Source: JBDTVS01 sp040007095 (GTDB taxonomy: Bacteria; Acidobacteriota; Vicinamibacteria; Vicinamibacterales; CAVVIG01). Taken from it: 40,728 bases of DNA. The position numbers and the translations under genes are program-made. The notes below the pieces were generated by a model that ran no database searches, was not told the DNA's origin, and saw only the letters and a list, made by a program, of their open reading frames with translations. This document shows positions 24,052 to 33,177 of the stretch, piece after piece. Every line of letters starts with the position of its first letter. Within the stretch, counting starts at the first letter, position 1. Location of the stretch: the NCBI GenBank assembly GCA_040007095.1, contig JBDTVS010000081.1:1-40728 (forward strand), in the 5' to 3' direction.

Positions 24052-25773
24052 ATGGCTGCCGCGCCGCGCTGGGATTATTCGCCGGGCCACGACGACGCGG
24101 CGGCCGGCCTGGTGGCCGCTCTCGGGATCGATCCGACGGTCGCCCGGCTGTTGTGCCAGCGCGGCCTGATCGCGCCGGACGTCGCCAGCCGTTTCCTCAA
24201 TCCGTCGCTCGACCACCTGCACGATCCGATGTCGATGGCGGACATGCCGGTCGCGGTCGATCGGCTGCTCGGTGCGATCGCACGGCGGGAGCGGATTGCG
24301 ATCCACGGCGACTACGACGTGGACGGCATCACGTCGACGGTCATTTTGCGACGCACCCTCGAGCTGCTCGGCGCCGATGTGGGTCATTTCATCCCGGAGC
24401 GCATCCGTGATGGGTACGGCCTGCAGCCGGCCGCGATCGAACGGCTCCACGCGGATGGTGTGGCGCTCGTGGTCTCGGTGGACTGCGGAATTCGGGGCGC
24501 GGACGCGGCGCGGCGCGCACGCGAGCTGGGGGTCGATCTCATCATCACCGATCACCACGAGCCCGACACGCAATTGCCACCGGCGCTCGCGGTGATCAAC
24601 CCGAAGCGATCCGACTGCCGCTATCCCGACAAGCACCTCGCTGGCGTCGGCGTCGCGCTGAAGCTCGTGCAGGCGCTGTGCCACGCGTCGGGACGCGACG
24701 CATGGCTGCCCGGCTTCATCAAGATCGCGGCGATTGGCACACTCGCCGACGTGGTGCCGCTGGTCGGCGAGAACCGGGTGATTGCCAAGATCGGCCTGGA
24801 TCTCTTGTCGCGCGGACCGCACAAAGTCGGCCTGCGCTCACTGCTCGACGTCTGCGGCCTGACAGGCAAGACCATCGACAGCTACCACATCTCGTTCATG
24901 CTCGCGCCGCGCGTGAACGCCGCAGGGCGGATGAGCACGCCTGACATCGCCACGCGCCTGCTGCTGGCCAACCACGAGGGCATGGAGGTCGAGGCCAGGG
25001 CCCTCGCGTCAGAGCTCGATGGCGAGAACGTGCGACGGCAGCAGGAAGAAGCCGGAGTGCTGGCCGAGGCCAAGAAGATGGTGACGACCGATCCTGCGAT
25101 CGGCGCCCGGTCGGTGCTCGTCGTGGCCGGCGAAGGCTGGCACCGCGGCGTGGTCGGGATTGTCGCGTCAAAGCTGGTCGACGCGTTTCACCGGCCGGCG
25201 ATCGTCATCTCTATCGACGGGGAAGTGGGGCACGGGTCGTGCCGCAGCATCGCCGGGTTCGACATGCTCGGCGCGCTCGAGCGTTGCGCGCCTCTGATGA
25301 TCCGCTTTGGCGGCCATCGACAGGCGGCAGGCCTGACCATGGAGGCGGCGCGCATCAAGGAGCTTCGCGGGGCGGTCAACGATGTCGCTGACGAAACGCT
25401 GGGACCGGAAGACTTGATGCCGCGGCTGCGGATCGACGGCGACCTCACCTTTCGACATATCACCGGCGGGGTGGTCGCAGGCGTCGCCTCGATGGCGCCG
25501 TTTGGCGCCGGCAATCCGCGCCCGGTGTTTGCGGCACGGCGGGTCGAGATTGTCAACGGCCCGCGAAAGCTCAAAGAGCGCCATCTCAAGATGTCCCTGA
25601 AGCAGGATGGCCGGATTTTCCGGGCGGTGGCCTGGCGTGCGGCCGAGCAGCACGACTATCTCACCGAGCATCGAGCGGCGCTGGACGTGGCCTTCTCGCT
25701 GGAGCAGAATCATTTCAACGGCGAAACGCACCTGGAATTGACGCTGGCGGATTTGAGGCGCGCGGAACCGTGA
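24052..25773 (+). CDS. recJ: single-stranded-DNA-specific exonuclease RecJ
   Basis: RecJ degrades single-stranded DNA 5' to 3' in recombination and mismatch repair. The 573-residue product carries the DHH phosphoesterase motifs that bind the metal ions: HGDYDVDG (D87, D89, D91), VDCGIRGADAA, and TDHHEPD (D167-H168-H169). The later conserved PRVNAAGRM and the DHHA1 glycine motif FGGHRQAAGLTM follow, and the C-terminal OB region ends the protein. The N terminus (RWDYSP) is the usual RecJ opening, so ATG 24052 is accepted although no strong ribosome site is visible. The gene follows accA by 37 bases and precedes lptC-lptA by 7, suggesting one transcript. Confidence 0.96.
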   Translation: MAAAPRWDYSPGHDDAAAGLVAALGIDPTVARLLCQRGLIAPDVASRFLNPSLDHLHDPMSMADMPVAVDRLLGAIARRERIAIHGDYDVDGITSTVILRRTLELLGADVGHFIPERIRDGYGLQPAAIERLHADGVALVVSVDCGIRGADAARRARELGVDLIITDHHEPDTQLPPALAVINPKRSDCRYPDKHLAGVGVALKLVQALCHASGRDAWLPGFIKIAAIGTLADVVPLVGENRVIAKIGLDLLSRGPHKVGLRSLLDVCGLTGKTIDSYHISFMLAPRVNAAGRMSTPDIATRLLLANHEGMEVEARALASELDGENVRRQQEEAGVLAEAKKMVTTDPAIGARSVLVVAGEGWHRGVVGIVASKLVDAFHRPAIVISIDGEVGHGSCRSIAGFDMLGALERCAPLMIRFGGHRQAAGLTMEAARIKELRGAVNDVADETLGPEDLMPRLRIDGDLTFRHITGGVVAGVASMAPFGAGNPRPVFAARRVEIVNGPRKLKERHLKMSLKQDGRIFRAVAWRAAEQHDYLTEHRAALDVAFSLEQNHFNGETHLELTLADLRRAEP

Positions 25774-25780
25774 TGCTTCC

Positions 25781-27925
25781 ATGAGCCGATTGCAAAGGCG
25801 CGCGCGCATTCTCGTGGCGATCTTCGCCGTCGCTTTCACCGTGGCGCTGGTGTTCGCGTTCAAGCGGCGTGTCCCGCCTCCGCCTCCTGCCGCCGTAGCA
25901 AGGACCGACCCGAACGCGGTGGTCGAGAGCACCAACGGTCGCGTCGTCAAGGTCAGCCGCTCGCGCGAAGACGTCAGCATCCAGTACGAGAAACAGCTGA
26001 CCTATAAAGACGGCGCCACCAAGCTGCAGGGGGTCACCATCGTCTCGACCGACCGTCGGGATGGCCGCTCCTTCACGGTGACGGGCAAGGAAGGCAGCGT
26101 CGGCCAGAACGAATCCGAGATGGTGCTGCACGGCAACGTCCGGCTCCAGGCGAGCGACGGCTTGTCCGCGACCACCGAGCATGCGACTTACACGGAGACC
26201 GACGGCATCGTGCGGGCGCCGGGCCCAGTGGAGTTCGCCCGGAACCGGCTGTCAGGGTCGGGCATCGGGATGACCTACGACAAGAACGACGATGTCCTGG
26301 TCATCCTCGAGCAGGCGCGCGTGAAGATGACGCCCCACGAGGACGGAACCGGAGCGACCGACATCAGCTCGGCGACGGCGACCTTCGCGCGTCGCGAGAA
26401 ATACGTGCGCTTCGACCGCGGCATCAAAATGCTGCGCAGTCAGCAGGTCATCGAGTCCGACAGTGCCATCGCGCACCTGATTGGCGACGATGAACGCCTC
26501 GACCGCGTGGAACTGCGGGGCAATTCGAAGGTGACGGCTTCGGAACGGGCGCCTGGCGCGCTGCAGTCTTTGAGCGGTCGCGATATGGACCTGAAATACG
26601 GGCCCGACGGCGAAGCGATCGAGCACGCCGTGATCAGCGGCGACGCCGTGCTGCAACTGGCCGGACAGAAGGGTTCGGGGGGGCGGCAGATCACCGCGAA
26701 CGTGCTGGACATCGTGCTCGCGCCAGACGGCGCCACACCGGTCGGACTTGTCGGCCGCGACTCGGTGCAGCTCACCTTTCCAGCCGAGCAGGGCACCGGC
26801 GGCCGCACGATCAATGCGGTCAACCTCGATGCGAGAGGCGATGCGAAGAAGGGATTGAGCACCGCGCTGTTCAACGGCGCGGGTGGGCCTGCCTGTCAGG
26901 ATCGGCGAACCGCCGGCCCGGAATGCGACGTTGATTATCGCGAGCAGGGCGCGAAGGGTCTGCGCCGGGCCAAGGCCACCTCGCTGACGGTGTCGTTGAA
27001 GCCGGGCATGAGCTCGATCGAGGATGCGACCTTCTCCCAGAACGTCCGTTTCCAGGAGGGCACCCTGGGGGCCTTGGCCGCGCACGCCAAGTACGTGCTC
27101 GATACCGGCAGCCTGGAACTGACCGGCACCGAGCCCGCGACGCCCCGTCCGCATCTCGAAAACGAGCAGATCATCATCGACGCCACCCGCATCGACGTCA
27201 CGCTCGACGGACCGAAGATGAAAGCCACCGGCGCGGTCAGCAGCGTCCTGAAGCCGGCCACGGCCAAAGACCAGAAAGCCGGCACCAAAATGCCGTCGAT
27301 GCTGAAGAGCGATCAGGTCGTCTACATCGCCGCGGCGGATCTGGACTATGACGGCGGGCTTTCCAGGGCCGTCTATTCCGGGAGCGCGAAACTATGGCAG
27401 GCCGAGACGTCCGTTCAAGGGCGAACACTCGCGCTCGACAACCAGGTTGGCGACCTGACCGCTGCAGGATCGGTCACGACCAGCACGATGCTCGAGCAGC
27501 ACGAGGACAAGAAGAAGCCGGAACGGGTGCGCTCCGTGGGCACGGGGGAAGACTTCAAGTACGAAGAATCGTCGCGGCGGGCGACCTACACGGGCGGCGC
27601 CCATTTGAGCGGTCCGCAGGGCGACATGACCGCGGACAAGATCGAGCTCTACCTGAAGGCATCGGGCGACGAGCTCGATCGGGCCGAAGCCTACGAGAAA
27701 CTCACGCTGCGCGAACAGAACCGCAAGACCACCGGGGCGCGCATGACCTACACCACCGCGAACGAAACCTACGTCATCACCGGGTTGCCGGTCGTGATTG
27801 TCGATGAGTGCGGACGAGAGACCAAGGGCCGTAAGCTGACGTTCGCGAAGGCGACCGACACGGTGGTCGTGGACGGCGGCGGCCAGGTCCGCACTCAAAC
27901 CAACGGCGCCGGGAAGTGTACGTGA
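25781..27925 (+). CDS. LPS export periplasmic protein, fused LptC and LptA/OstA domains
   Basis: The Lpt bridge moves lipopolysaccharide from the inner to the outer membrane. The 714-residue product has one N-terminal membrane anchor (about residues 10-26, ILVAIFAVAFTVALVF), a Pro-rich linker, and then only beta-rich sequence. The first part (to about 200) has the LptC pattern, with VTGKEGSVGQNESEMVLHG and HATYTETDGIV as the typical strand-turn repeats. Repeated OstA-like strands follow up to the C terminus (TYTGGAHLSGPQGDMTADKI, ARMTYTTANETYVITG). This is far longer than LptC (about 190) or LptA (about 180), so both roles may sit in one anchored protein. It ends by overlapping lptB. The domain split is inferred from pattern, not alignment. 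Confidence 0.85.
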   Translation: MSRLQRRARILVAIFAVAFTVALVFAFKRRVPPPPPAAVARTDPNAVVESTNGRVVKVSRSREDVSIQYEKQLTYKDGATKLQGVTIVSTDRRDGRSFTVTGKEGSVGQNESEMVLHGNVRLQASDGLSATTEHATYTETDGIVRAPGPVEFARNRLSGSGIGMTYDKNDDVLVILEQARVKMTPHEDGTGATDISSATATFARREKYVRFDRGIKMLRSQQVIESDSAIAHLIGDDERLDRVELRGNSKVTASERAPGALQSLSGRDMDLKYGPDGEAIEHAVISGDAVLQLAGQKGSGGRQITANVLDIVLAPDGATPVGLVGRDSVQLTFPAEQGTGGRTINAVNLDARGDAKKGLSTALFNGAGGPACQDRRTAGPECDVDYREQGAKGLRRAKATSLTVSLKPGMSSIEDATFSQNVRFQEGTLGALAAHAKYVLDTGSLELTGTEPATPRPHLENEQIIIDATRIDVTLDGPKMKATGAVSSVLKPATAKDQKAGTKMPSMLKSDQVVYIAAADLDYDGGLSRAVYSGSAKLWQAETSVQGRTLALDNQVGDLTAAGSVTTSTMLEQHEDKKKPERVRSVGTGEDFKYEESSRRATYTGGAHLSGPQGDMTADKIELYLKASGDELDRAEAYEKLTLREQNRKTTGARMTYTTANETYVITGLPVVIVDECGRETKGRKLTFAKATDTVVVDGGGQVRTQTNGAGKCT

Positions 27926-28650
27926 TGTCGACGCTCCATACCGAGGCGCTGACCAAGTCTTACGGTGGACGCACCGTCGTGCGGAACGTGAACCTCGACC
28001 TGGCGTCGGGCGAAGTCGTAGGCCTGCTGGGTCCCAACGGCGCCGGGAAGACCACGACCTTCTACATGACGGTCGGCCTGACGTCGCCCGATTCTGGCCG
28101 CGTCCTGCTCGACGGCCACGACGTGACCGACGATCCGATGTACGTCCGGGCCCGAAAGGGTATCGGCTATCTGCCGCAGGAGCCCTCGATCTTCCGCGGA
28201 CTGACGGTCGAGCAGAACATCCTGGCGATCCTGGAGACGATGGGCCTCAATTCGGCCGCCCGGCGGGAGCGCTTGCGCGACCTGCTGGCCGAACTGAACC
28301 TCACGCCGCTGGCGCGCGCCCCGGCCTATACCTTGTCGGGCGGCGAGCGACGACGGGCCGAGATTACGCGAGCGCTGGTGATCTCGCCCAAGTTCATCCT
28401 GCTCGACGAGCCGTTCGCGGGGATTGACCCGATTGCGGTGACGGACATTCAGAAGATCATTTTTCATTTGCGGGACCGTGGAATCGGGGTGCTCATCACC
28501 GATCACAATGTCCGCGAGACCCTCAGGATTACCGATCGGGCCTATATCGTGCACGATGGCGGCATCTTCAAGAGCGGAACACCGACGAGCCTTGCGGCTG
28601 ACGACGAGGTTCGACGGATTTATCTGGGGACGGAGTTCCGCTTGGACTAA
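27925..28650 (+). CDS. lptB: LPS export ABC transporter ATP-binding protein LptB
   Basis: LptB is the cytoplasmic ATPase that powers LPS extraction with LptF and LptG. The 241-residue product is a single ABC domain: Walker A GPNGAGKT (36-43), Q-loop YLPQEPSIFRGLTVEQN, signature LSGGERRRAEITRAL, Walker B FILLDEPFAGIDP and the H-loop ITDHNVRET. The sequence EPFAGIDPIAV is characteristic of LptB rather than other ABC ATPases. ATG 27925 overlaps the upstream stop (TGATG) with GGGAAG eight bases before it; GTG codons at 27916 and 27922 are alternatives. lptF and lptG are not in the window. rpoN follows, an order conserved in many Gram-negative bacteria. Confidence 0.97.
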   Translation: MSTLHTEALTKSYGGRTVVRNVNLDLASGEVVGLLGPNGAGKTTTFYMTVGLTSPDSGRVLLDGHDVTDDPMYVRARKGIGYLPQEPSIFRGLTVEQNILAILETMGLNSAARRERLRDLLAELNLTPLARAPAYTLSGGERRRAEITRALVISPKFILLDEPFAGIDPIAVTDIQKIIFHLRDRGIGVLITDHNVRETLRITDRAYIVHDGGIFKSGTPTSLAADDEVRRIYLGTEFRLD

Positions 28651-28769
28651 GATAAGGCCTGGGAATTGCATTAGCTGATGTTCTGCGTCGGGATTGCGTC
28701 CCTCATGCGAGGCGCGCCAACGCTGCAACATCAGTTGTCACAAATACTTAGCCGGACACGCGCGACTCA

Positions 28770-30200
28770 ATGGGCATCCAGCAGAAGCTTCATACCAAAC
28801 TCGTTCAGAAACTCATCCTCACGCCGTCACTGCAGCAAGCGATCAAACTGCTGCCCATGTCGACGCTCGAATTGTCGGATCTGTTGAATCAGGAGATGGT
28901 CGAGAATCCGATGCTGGAGGAGGTTCCCACCGAGGATCTCCAGCCGGCCGAGCCGGCAAGCACCCCCGAAAAGAGCAGCGACCTCGAAAAGCTCAACAAG
29001 ACTGACACCTGGGACGACCAGGACTACGAGTACTTCTTCGGCGACTACCTCGACGACGGCTATCGGGCGCGGGTGCCTCAGGAAATGAAGGAACTGCCGC
29101 CCATCGAGAACACGCTCTCGACCGCCAGTTCCCTCGCCGACCACTTGAACTGGCAGCTCTCGATGCAGACCGACGATTCGGTGCTGCGCGACATCGGCAA
29201 GGCCATCATCGGCAACCTGGATAACGACGGCTATCTGGTTGCATCGTTCGACGAATTGGTGAGCATGGGACCGTGGCCGGTCGAGGCGGTCGAGCGAGCC
29301 GTCCGTCTGGTCCAGGGATTCGATCCCATCGGCGTGGCCGCGCGCGATCTACAGGAATGTCTGCTCATGCAGATTCGGCACCTGGGGCTGGAAGGGACTC
29401 CGACCGAGAAGATCATCTCCGAGCACCTTCGTCTGCTGCAGAACCACCAGGTGCCGGAGATCGCGCGCAAGCTTGGGCTGACCATTGATGAGCTGAAAGA
29501 GCACATCGAGATCATCCGTCACCTGGATCCCAAGCCCGGCAGCCGGCTCAACCCGACGGCGTCTCAGTATGTGATTCCGGACGTCTACGTGATGAAGGTC
29601 GAAGACCAGTACGTCGCCGTCCTGAACGAAGACGGACTGCCGCAGATGCGGATCAGTCCGGTCTACCGTCGACTGCTGGACAAGGGCGCCGCCGACAACA
29701 CCGACGAGACGCGCGCCTACGTCAAGGACAAGTTTCGCTCGGCGTTGTGGTTGATCAAGTCGGTCGAGCAGCGTCAGAAGACGATCCACAAGGTCGCCAA
29801 CAGCATCATCAATTTCCAGCGGGACTTCCTCGACCAGGGCATCGAGCATCTCCGGCCGCTCGTGCTGCGGGACGTCGCCAACGACATCGGCATGCACGAG
29901 TCGACGGTGAGCCGCGTCGTCACGAACAAGTACATGCACACGCCGCAGGGCGTGTTCGAGATGAAGTACTTCTTCCACAGCGGCATCAGCAGCTCGTACG
30001 GCGAGAGCGTGTCGTCGGTCACCATCAAGCAGCGCATTCGCAAGATCATCGAGAACGAGGATCCACGAAAGCCGCTCAGCGATTCGAAGATTGTCAGCAT
30101 TCTCCAGCGCGAAGGGCTGGATCTGGCGCGACGCACGATCGCGAAGTATCGGGAAGAGCTCAAGATTCCGACGTCGAACCAGCGGAAAGTGCTGTACTAG
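28770..30200 (+). CDS. rpoN: RNA polymerase sigma-54 factor
   Basis: RpoN directs RNA polymerase to -24/-12 promoters that need an AAA+ activator. The 476-residue product has the Gln/Leu-rich activator-contact region I (KLILTPSLQQAIKLLPMSTLEL), and an acidic region II. The core-binding region III follows, then the helix-turn-helix (DIGMHESTVSRVVTNKYM). The RpoN box ARRTIAKYRE (453-462) near the C terminus contacts the -24 element. ATG 28770 starts the usual N terminus. The 119 bases between lptB and this gene hold no clear promoter or terminator. The order lptB, rpoN, hpf, PTS genes is a widespread cluster, and PTS proteins are often linked to sigma-54 control. Confidence 0.97.
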   Translation: MGIQQKLHTKLVQKLILTPSLQQAIKLLPMSTLELSDLLNQEMVENPMLEEVPTEDLQPAEPASTPEKSSDLEKLNKTDTWDDQDYEYFFGDYLDDGYRARVPQEMKELPPIENTLSTASSLADHLNWQLSMQTDDSVLRDIGKAIIGNLDNDGYLVASFDELVSMGPWPVEAVERAVRLVQGFDPIGVAARDLQECLLMQIRHLGLEGTPTEKIISEHLRLLQNHQVPEIARKLGLTIDELKEHIEIIRHLDPKPGSRLNPTASQYVIPDVYVMKVEDQYVAVLNEDGLPQMRISPVYRRLLDKGAADNTDETRAYVKDKFRSALWLIKSVEQRQKTIHKVANSIINFQRDFLDQGIEHLRPLVLRDVANDIGMHESTVSRVVTNKYMHTPQGVFEMKYFFHSGISSSYGESVSSVTIKQRIRKIIENEDPRKPLSDSKIVSILQREGLDLARRTIAKYREELKIPTSNQRKVLY

Positions 30201-30317
30201 CGCCGGATGGCGCGCGTTCGTTCCGCGTCGCGGTTCGTCCCGCCGGTCCGGGGGCAGAAGGCGCCCAACCCGTCGGTTGATCGCGGCCACCCGTCGGCTG
30301 CGGAGAAGAGACTTCAG

Positions 30318-30887
30318 ATGCGAGTCGAACTAACTGGCCGGCACGTCGACATCACCCCGACTCTGCGTCGCCTCGTCGACGCAGGACTCCGAAAGCTCGA
30401 TCGGCTGCTGAACGACAGCGCCGTCTCGGCGCAGATCGTGCTGACACGCGAGAAGAACCGGCTTCAGGTCGAAATCACCCTGCACGTGCGCGACGAGAAG
30501 TTTCTCCACGCGGTCGCAAGCTCCGCGGCGTGGGGGACCTCCCTGTCGGAGGCCATCGAGAAAATTGCGCAGCAGGCGCGGCGGGTCAAGGGCAAGTGGC
30601 GGGATCGCAAGCGCCACGGGTTGCGAACCGGAGCGGTGGAAGAGGCGGTGGGCGAGTCGCCCGCGCCGGCGGCGGTTCGGGCGCCACGCGCCCGCCTGCG
30701 CAAACCGCGCTTGTTTCAGTCGTCCCGGCAGGTGGTCAAGCCGATGTCCGTCGCCGATGCCGTGCGCGAGGTCGAGGCGCGGTCGGACGGCGACCTGGTC
30801 GTCTTCCGCGATGTGGAACGGGGGTCGATCAGCGTGTTGTACCGCCGAGCGAACGGTGAGCTGACGTTGGTAGAGACGGAAGCGTAG
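30318..30887 (+). CDS. hpf: long ribosome hibernation promoting factor
   Basis: HPF binds 30S subunits at the decoding site and dimerises ribosomes during starvation. The 189-residue product is the long form. The N-terminal S30AE domain (MRVELTGRHVDITPTLRRLVDAGLRKLDRLL, broken by loops, to about residue 95) is followed by a basic linker. A C-terminal dimerisation domain (about 135-189, SVADAVREVEARSDGDLVVFRD) follows that. ATG 30318 was chosen because it starts the S30AE strand and is preceded by GGAGAAGAG; the frame is open further upstream but without family similarity. It sits directly after rpoN, a conserved pairing, and before hprK. Confidence 0.94.
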   Translation: MRVELTGRHVDITPTLRRLVDAGLRKLDRLLNDSAVSAQIVLTREKNRLQVEITLHVRDEKFLHAVASSAAWGTSLSEAIEKIAQQARRVKGKWRDRKRHGLRTGAVEEAVGESPAPAAVRAPRARLRKPRLFQSSRQVVKPMSVADAVREVEARSDGDLVVFRDVERGSISVLYRRANGELTLVETEA

Positions 30888-31050
30888 CCAGGGTGCTGCC
30901 AGAAGCCCGCGCGTCGACGACGCTGGCATGGCGCCGGCCGGTCCGGGAGGACGCACGCGCGTGGTTTCGTATTCGCCGGCGATCCGTGGTTGACTGTTCA
31001 TATCCCCGCACGTGCTTCGTCCGAACGTGCTGACCGGCAGTGGCTGACAG

Positions 31051-32052
31051 ATGCTCTCAAGCCCTGGTGTCACGGTACGCGCGCTCTTGGACAGCCACCT
31101 GGAGACGGCTGGCTTGCCGCTCGAGCTGCTCGCAGGCGGCGTCGGCCTTGATCGGCGGATCACCAGCCCATATATTCAGAAGACCGGTCTCGCACTCGCC
31201 GGCTTTCAAGAGTATCTGAAGCCTGGCCGCGTGCTGATCTTCGGCGAAAGCGAGATCCGCTATCTGGAGAGCCTCGAGGCCTCGGCGCGAATTGAATCGC
31301 TGCGGCTGGCGTTGACGCTCGATTTTCCCTGTGTCCTCATCACCGGGGGATTTGTCCCTCCCGTCGAAGTCGGGATGGAAGCCGAGCGCTCCAGACTGCC
31401 GCTGCTCAAGACGACCGTCGCCACGCCAACGGCCATCGCCAAACTCACCTCCCTGCTCGAGGACTGGCTGGCGGAACACACGCTGATGCACGCCGTGCTG
31501 ATGGACATTCTCGGCCTCGGCGTGCTGATGCTCGGTGAGAGCGGTATCGGGAAGAGCGAATGCGCGCTCGACCTGATCGTGCGCGGACACCGGCTGGTGG
31601 CCGATGACACGGTGGACATCCGCCGGCGTACCGAATCGATTCTGATCGGCACCTGCCCGGAGCTGACGCGGCATCATATGGAGTTGCGCGGCCTCGGGAT
31701 CGTCAACGTCAAGGACCTGTTCGGCATCGCGTCCACCCGATCCTCCAAGCGGGTGGAGCTGGTCGTGCGGCTCGAACGCTGGGATCCCCAGCGCCAGTAC
31801 GAGCGTCTCGGCCTCGACGATGAATCGTTCGACATCTTGGGTGTGGGGGTGCCGATCATCCGCATCGGCGTGGCGCCGGGACGCAGCGTCGCGATCCTCG
31901 TGGAAGTCGCGGCGCGCAATCAACTGCTTCGCGCCCGCGGCCACCACGCCGCGCGTGAGCTGGTCGCGCGGTTGGAGCAGCAACTGCGGGACGCCCGCGT
32001 GACGTCGGAGGAAGAGGAAGACGAGGACCTCGATACTGGGGGGATACGATGA
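31051..32052 (+). CDS. hprK: HPr kinase/phosphorylase
   Basis: HprK phosphorylates and dephosphorylates Ser46 of HPr, linking the PTS to carbon and energy status. The 333-residue product has the N-terminal DRTGG-like domain (about 1-130) and the catalytic domain. The family's active histidine lies in MHAVLMDILGLGVLM, followed by the P-loop GESGIGKS (162-169). The HprK signature LGIVNVKDLFGI and the C-terminal R-N-rich helices (EVAARNQLLRARGHH) are present. An acidic tail (EEEEDEDL) precedes the stop. ATG 31051 gives the normal N terminus. Its stop overlaps the rapZ start in ATGA. Its substrate site, Ser46, is present in the HPr encoded 1.6 kb downstream. Confidence 0.95.
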   Translation: MLSSPGVTVRALLDSHLETAGLPLELLAGGVGLDRRITSPYIQKTGLALAGFQEYLKPGRVLIFGESEIRYLESLEASARIESLRLALTLDFPCVLITGGFVPPVEVGMEAERSRLPLLKTTVATPTAIAKLTSLLEDWLAEHTLMHAVLMDILGLGVLMLGESGIGKSECALDLIVRGHRLVADDTVDIRRRTESILIGTCPELTRHHMELRGLGIVNVKDLFGIASTRSSKRVELVVRLERWDPQRQYERLGLDDESFDILGVGVPIIRIGVAPGRSVAILVEVAARNQLLRARGHHAARELVARLEQQLRDARVTSEEEEDEDLDTGGIR

Positions 32053-32984
32053 GCGCCAAGCGGGCCGCGCCCTTGAGGAACCGGCGGGCGGGGGACAGGC
32101 TGGACCAACCGACCGCACGCGGGAGCCGTCAGCCGTTCATCGTGCTGACCGGCCTCTCTGGATCGGGCAAGTCACAGGCGATTCGCGCCCTGGAGGATCT
32201 GGGCTACTTCTGCGTCGACAACCTGCCGGCCACCCTCATTCCCACGTTGGCGAAGTTGTCCCTGCGTGCAGGCGGCATCGAAAAGGTCGCGATCGTCGTC
32301 GATATCCGGGAGCGAAACTTCTTCTCGCAGGTGCCGAAGATCTTCGAGCGCCTGCGAAAGATGCGCCGGCTGAATTTCGTCCTGATTTTTCTCGAGGCCG
32401 ACAACGCGGCGCTCCTGCGCCGGTTCAGCGAGACGCGGCGGCCGCATCCAATGGCGCCGAATCGTTCGGTGCGCGAGGGGATCCGCGACGAGCGGGAAGA
32501 GATGATGACGCTGCGGCGTCTGGCCGACGAGATCATCGATACGTCGGACATGACGGTGCACGAGCTCCGGCAGTTTTTCATGGGGCTGCGGCGCGGACGT
32601 TCGCGCGGCCGCCTGGTGACGACGCTCCTCAGCTTCGGCTACAAGAACGGCGCGCCGGTCGATGCCGATCTGGTGTTCGACGTCCGCTGTCTGCCCAACC
32701 CGCATTTCGTGCCGGCGCTGCGGCGGCGGACCGGCCGTGACCGCGCGGTGGTCGCGTTCATGGAGCGCGACCCTTCGGCCAGAGAGTTCATGGATCGGCT
32801 GGAGGCCTATCTGCGCTTCGTCCTGCCGTACTACGTCGCCGAAGGCAAGAGCTACCTCACCGTCGCGATCGGATGTACCGGCGGCCGTCACCGTTCGGTG
32901 ATGATCGCGGAGAAGATGCGGCGCGCGTTGGTCGACACCGGCGGCCGCGTGCGAGTCCGCCATCGCGACATCACGCGCTCATGA
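32049..32984 (+). CDS. rapZ: RNase adapter protein RapZ (YvcJ family nucleotide-binding protein)
   Basis: RapZ is a P-loop protein; in E. coli it presents the sRNA GlmZ to RNase E and so controls glucosamine-6-phosphate synthesis, while in other phyla its role is less clear. The 311-residue product has Walker A GLSGSGKS (35-42), DLGYFCVDNLP, the Walker B region VVDIRER, and a C-terminal domain with IGCTGGRHRSV, the conserved phosphate- or metabolite-binding loop. An extra basic segment of about 30 residues precedes the P-loop. ATG 32049 overlaps the hprK stop by four bases. The hprK-rapZ-EIIA-HPr order is the standard regulatory PTS cluster. No glmZ-like RNA is visible here. Confidence 0.94.
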   Translation: MSAKRAAPLRNRRAGDRLDQPTARGSRQPFIVLTGLSGSGKSQAIRALEDLGYFCVDNLPATLIPTLAKLSLRAGGIEKVAIVVDIRERNFFSQVPKIFERLRKMRRLNFVLIFLEADNAALLRRFSETRRPHPMAPNRSVREGIRDEREEMMTLRRLADEIIDTSDMTVHELRQFFMGLRRGRSRGRLVTTLLSFGYKNGAPVDADLVFDVRCLPNPHFVPALRRRTGRDRAVVAFMERDPSAREFMDRLEAYLRFVLPYYVAEGKSYLTVAIGCTGGRHRSVMIAEKMRRALVDTGGRVRVRHRDITRS

Positions 32985-33054
32985 GCCACCGATCGGCGGG
33001 CTCGCCGTGACCGCGATTGAGCCAGTCCCGCAGGAGTGGCGGCCCTGAAATCGG

Positions 33055-33088
33055 CCCCGGGCTGAGAGGAACAGCCTTCGACCCGGGG
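33055..33088 (+). repeat. bulged hairpin between rapZ and the EIIA gene
   Basis: CCCCGG (33055-33060) pairs with CCGGGG (33083-33088), and the inner GCTG (33061-33064) with CAGC (33072-33075), leaving a 7-base loop and a 7-base bulge. No U tract follows. It may end the hprK-rapZ transcript or be part of the EIIA leader. Confidence 0.4.
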
Positions 33089-33177
33089 GGCGGTCATGCG
33101 CCGGGGATTCATCGGACGTAGACCGAAGTTCGTGCTTTGTGGTCGTCGCCTGGTTTGTGGTTCAATTTGGGGGCGCG

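Noticed and set aside
28651..28769. Sigma-54 promoter (TGGGAATTGCAT) upstream of rpoN
   Set aside because: GG and GC are five bases apart rather than the ten-base gap required for -24/-12 promoters.
33070..33090. T-arm-like CTTCGACCC suggesting a tRNA
   Set aside because: No acceptor stem, anticodon arm or CCA end can be drawn around it.
33052..33110. Possible TPP (THI-box) riboswitch before the EIIA gene: GGGCTGAGAGG followed by ACCC and GGTCATGC
   Set aside because: The 5' half looks right, but the invariant ACCTGATC segment is missing and the downstream gene is not a thiamine gene. It is treated as a plain bulged hairpin.
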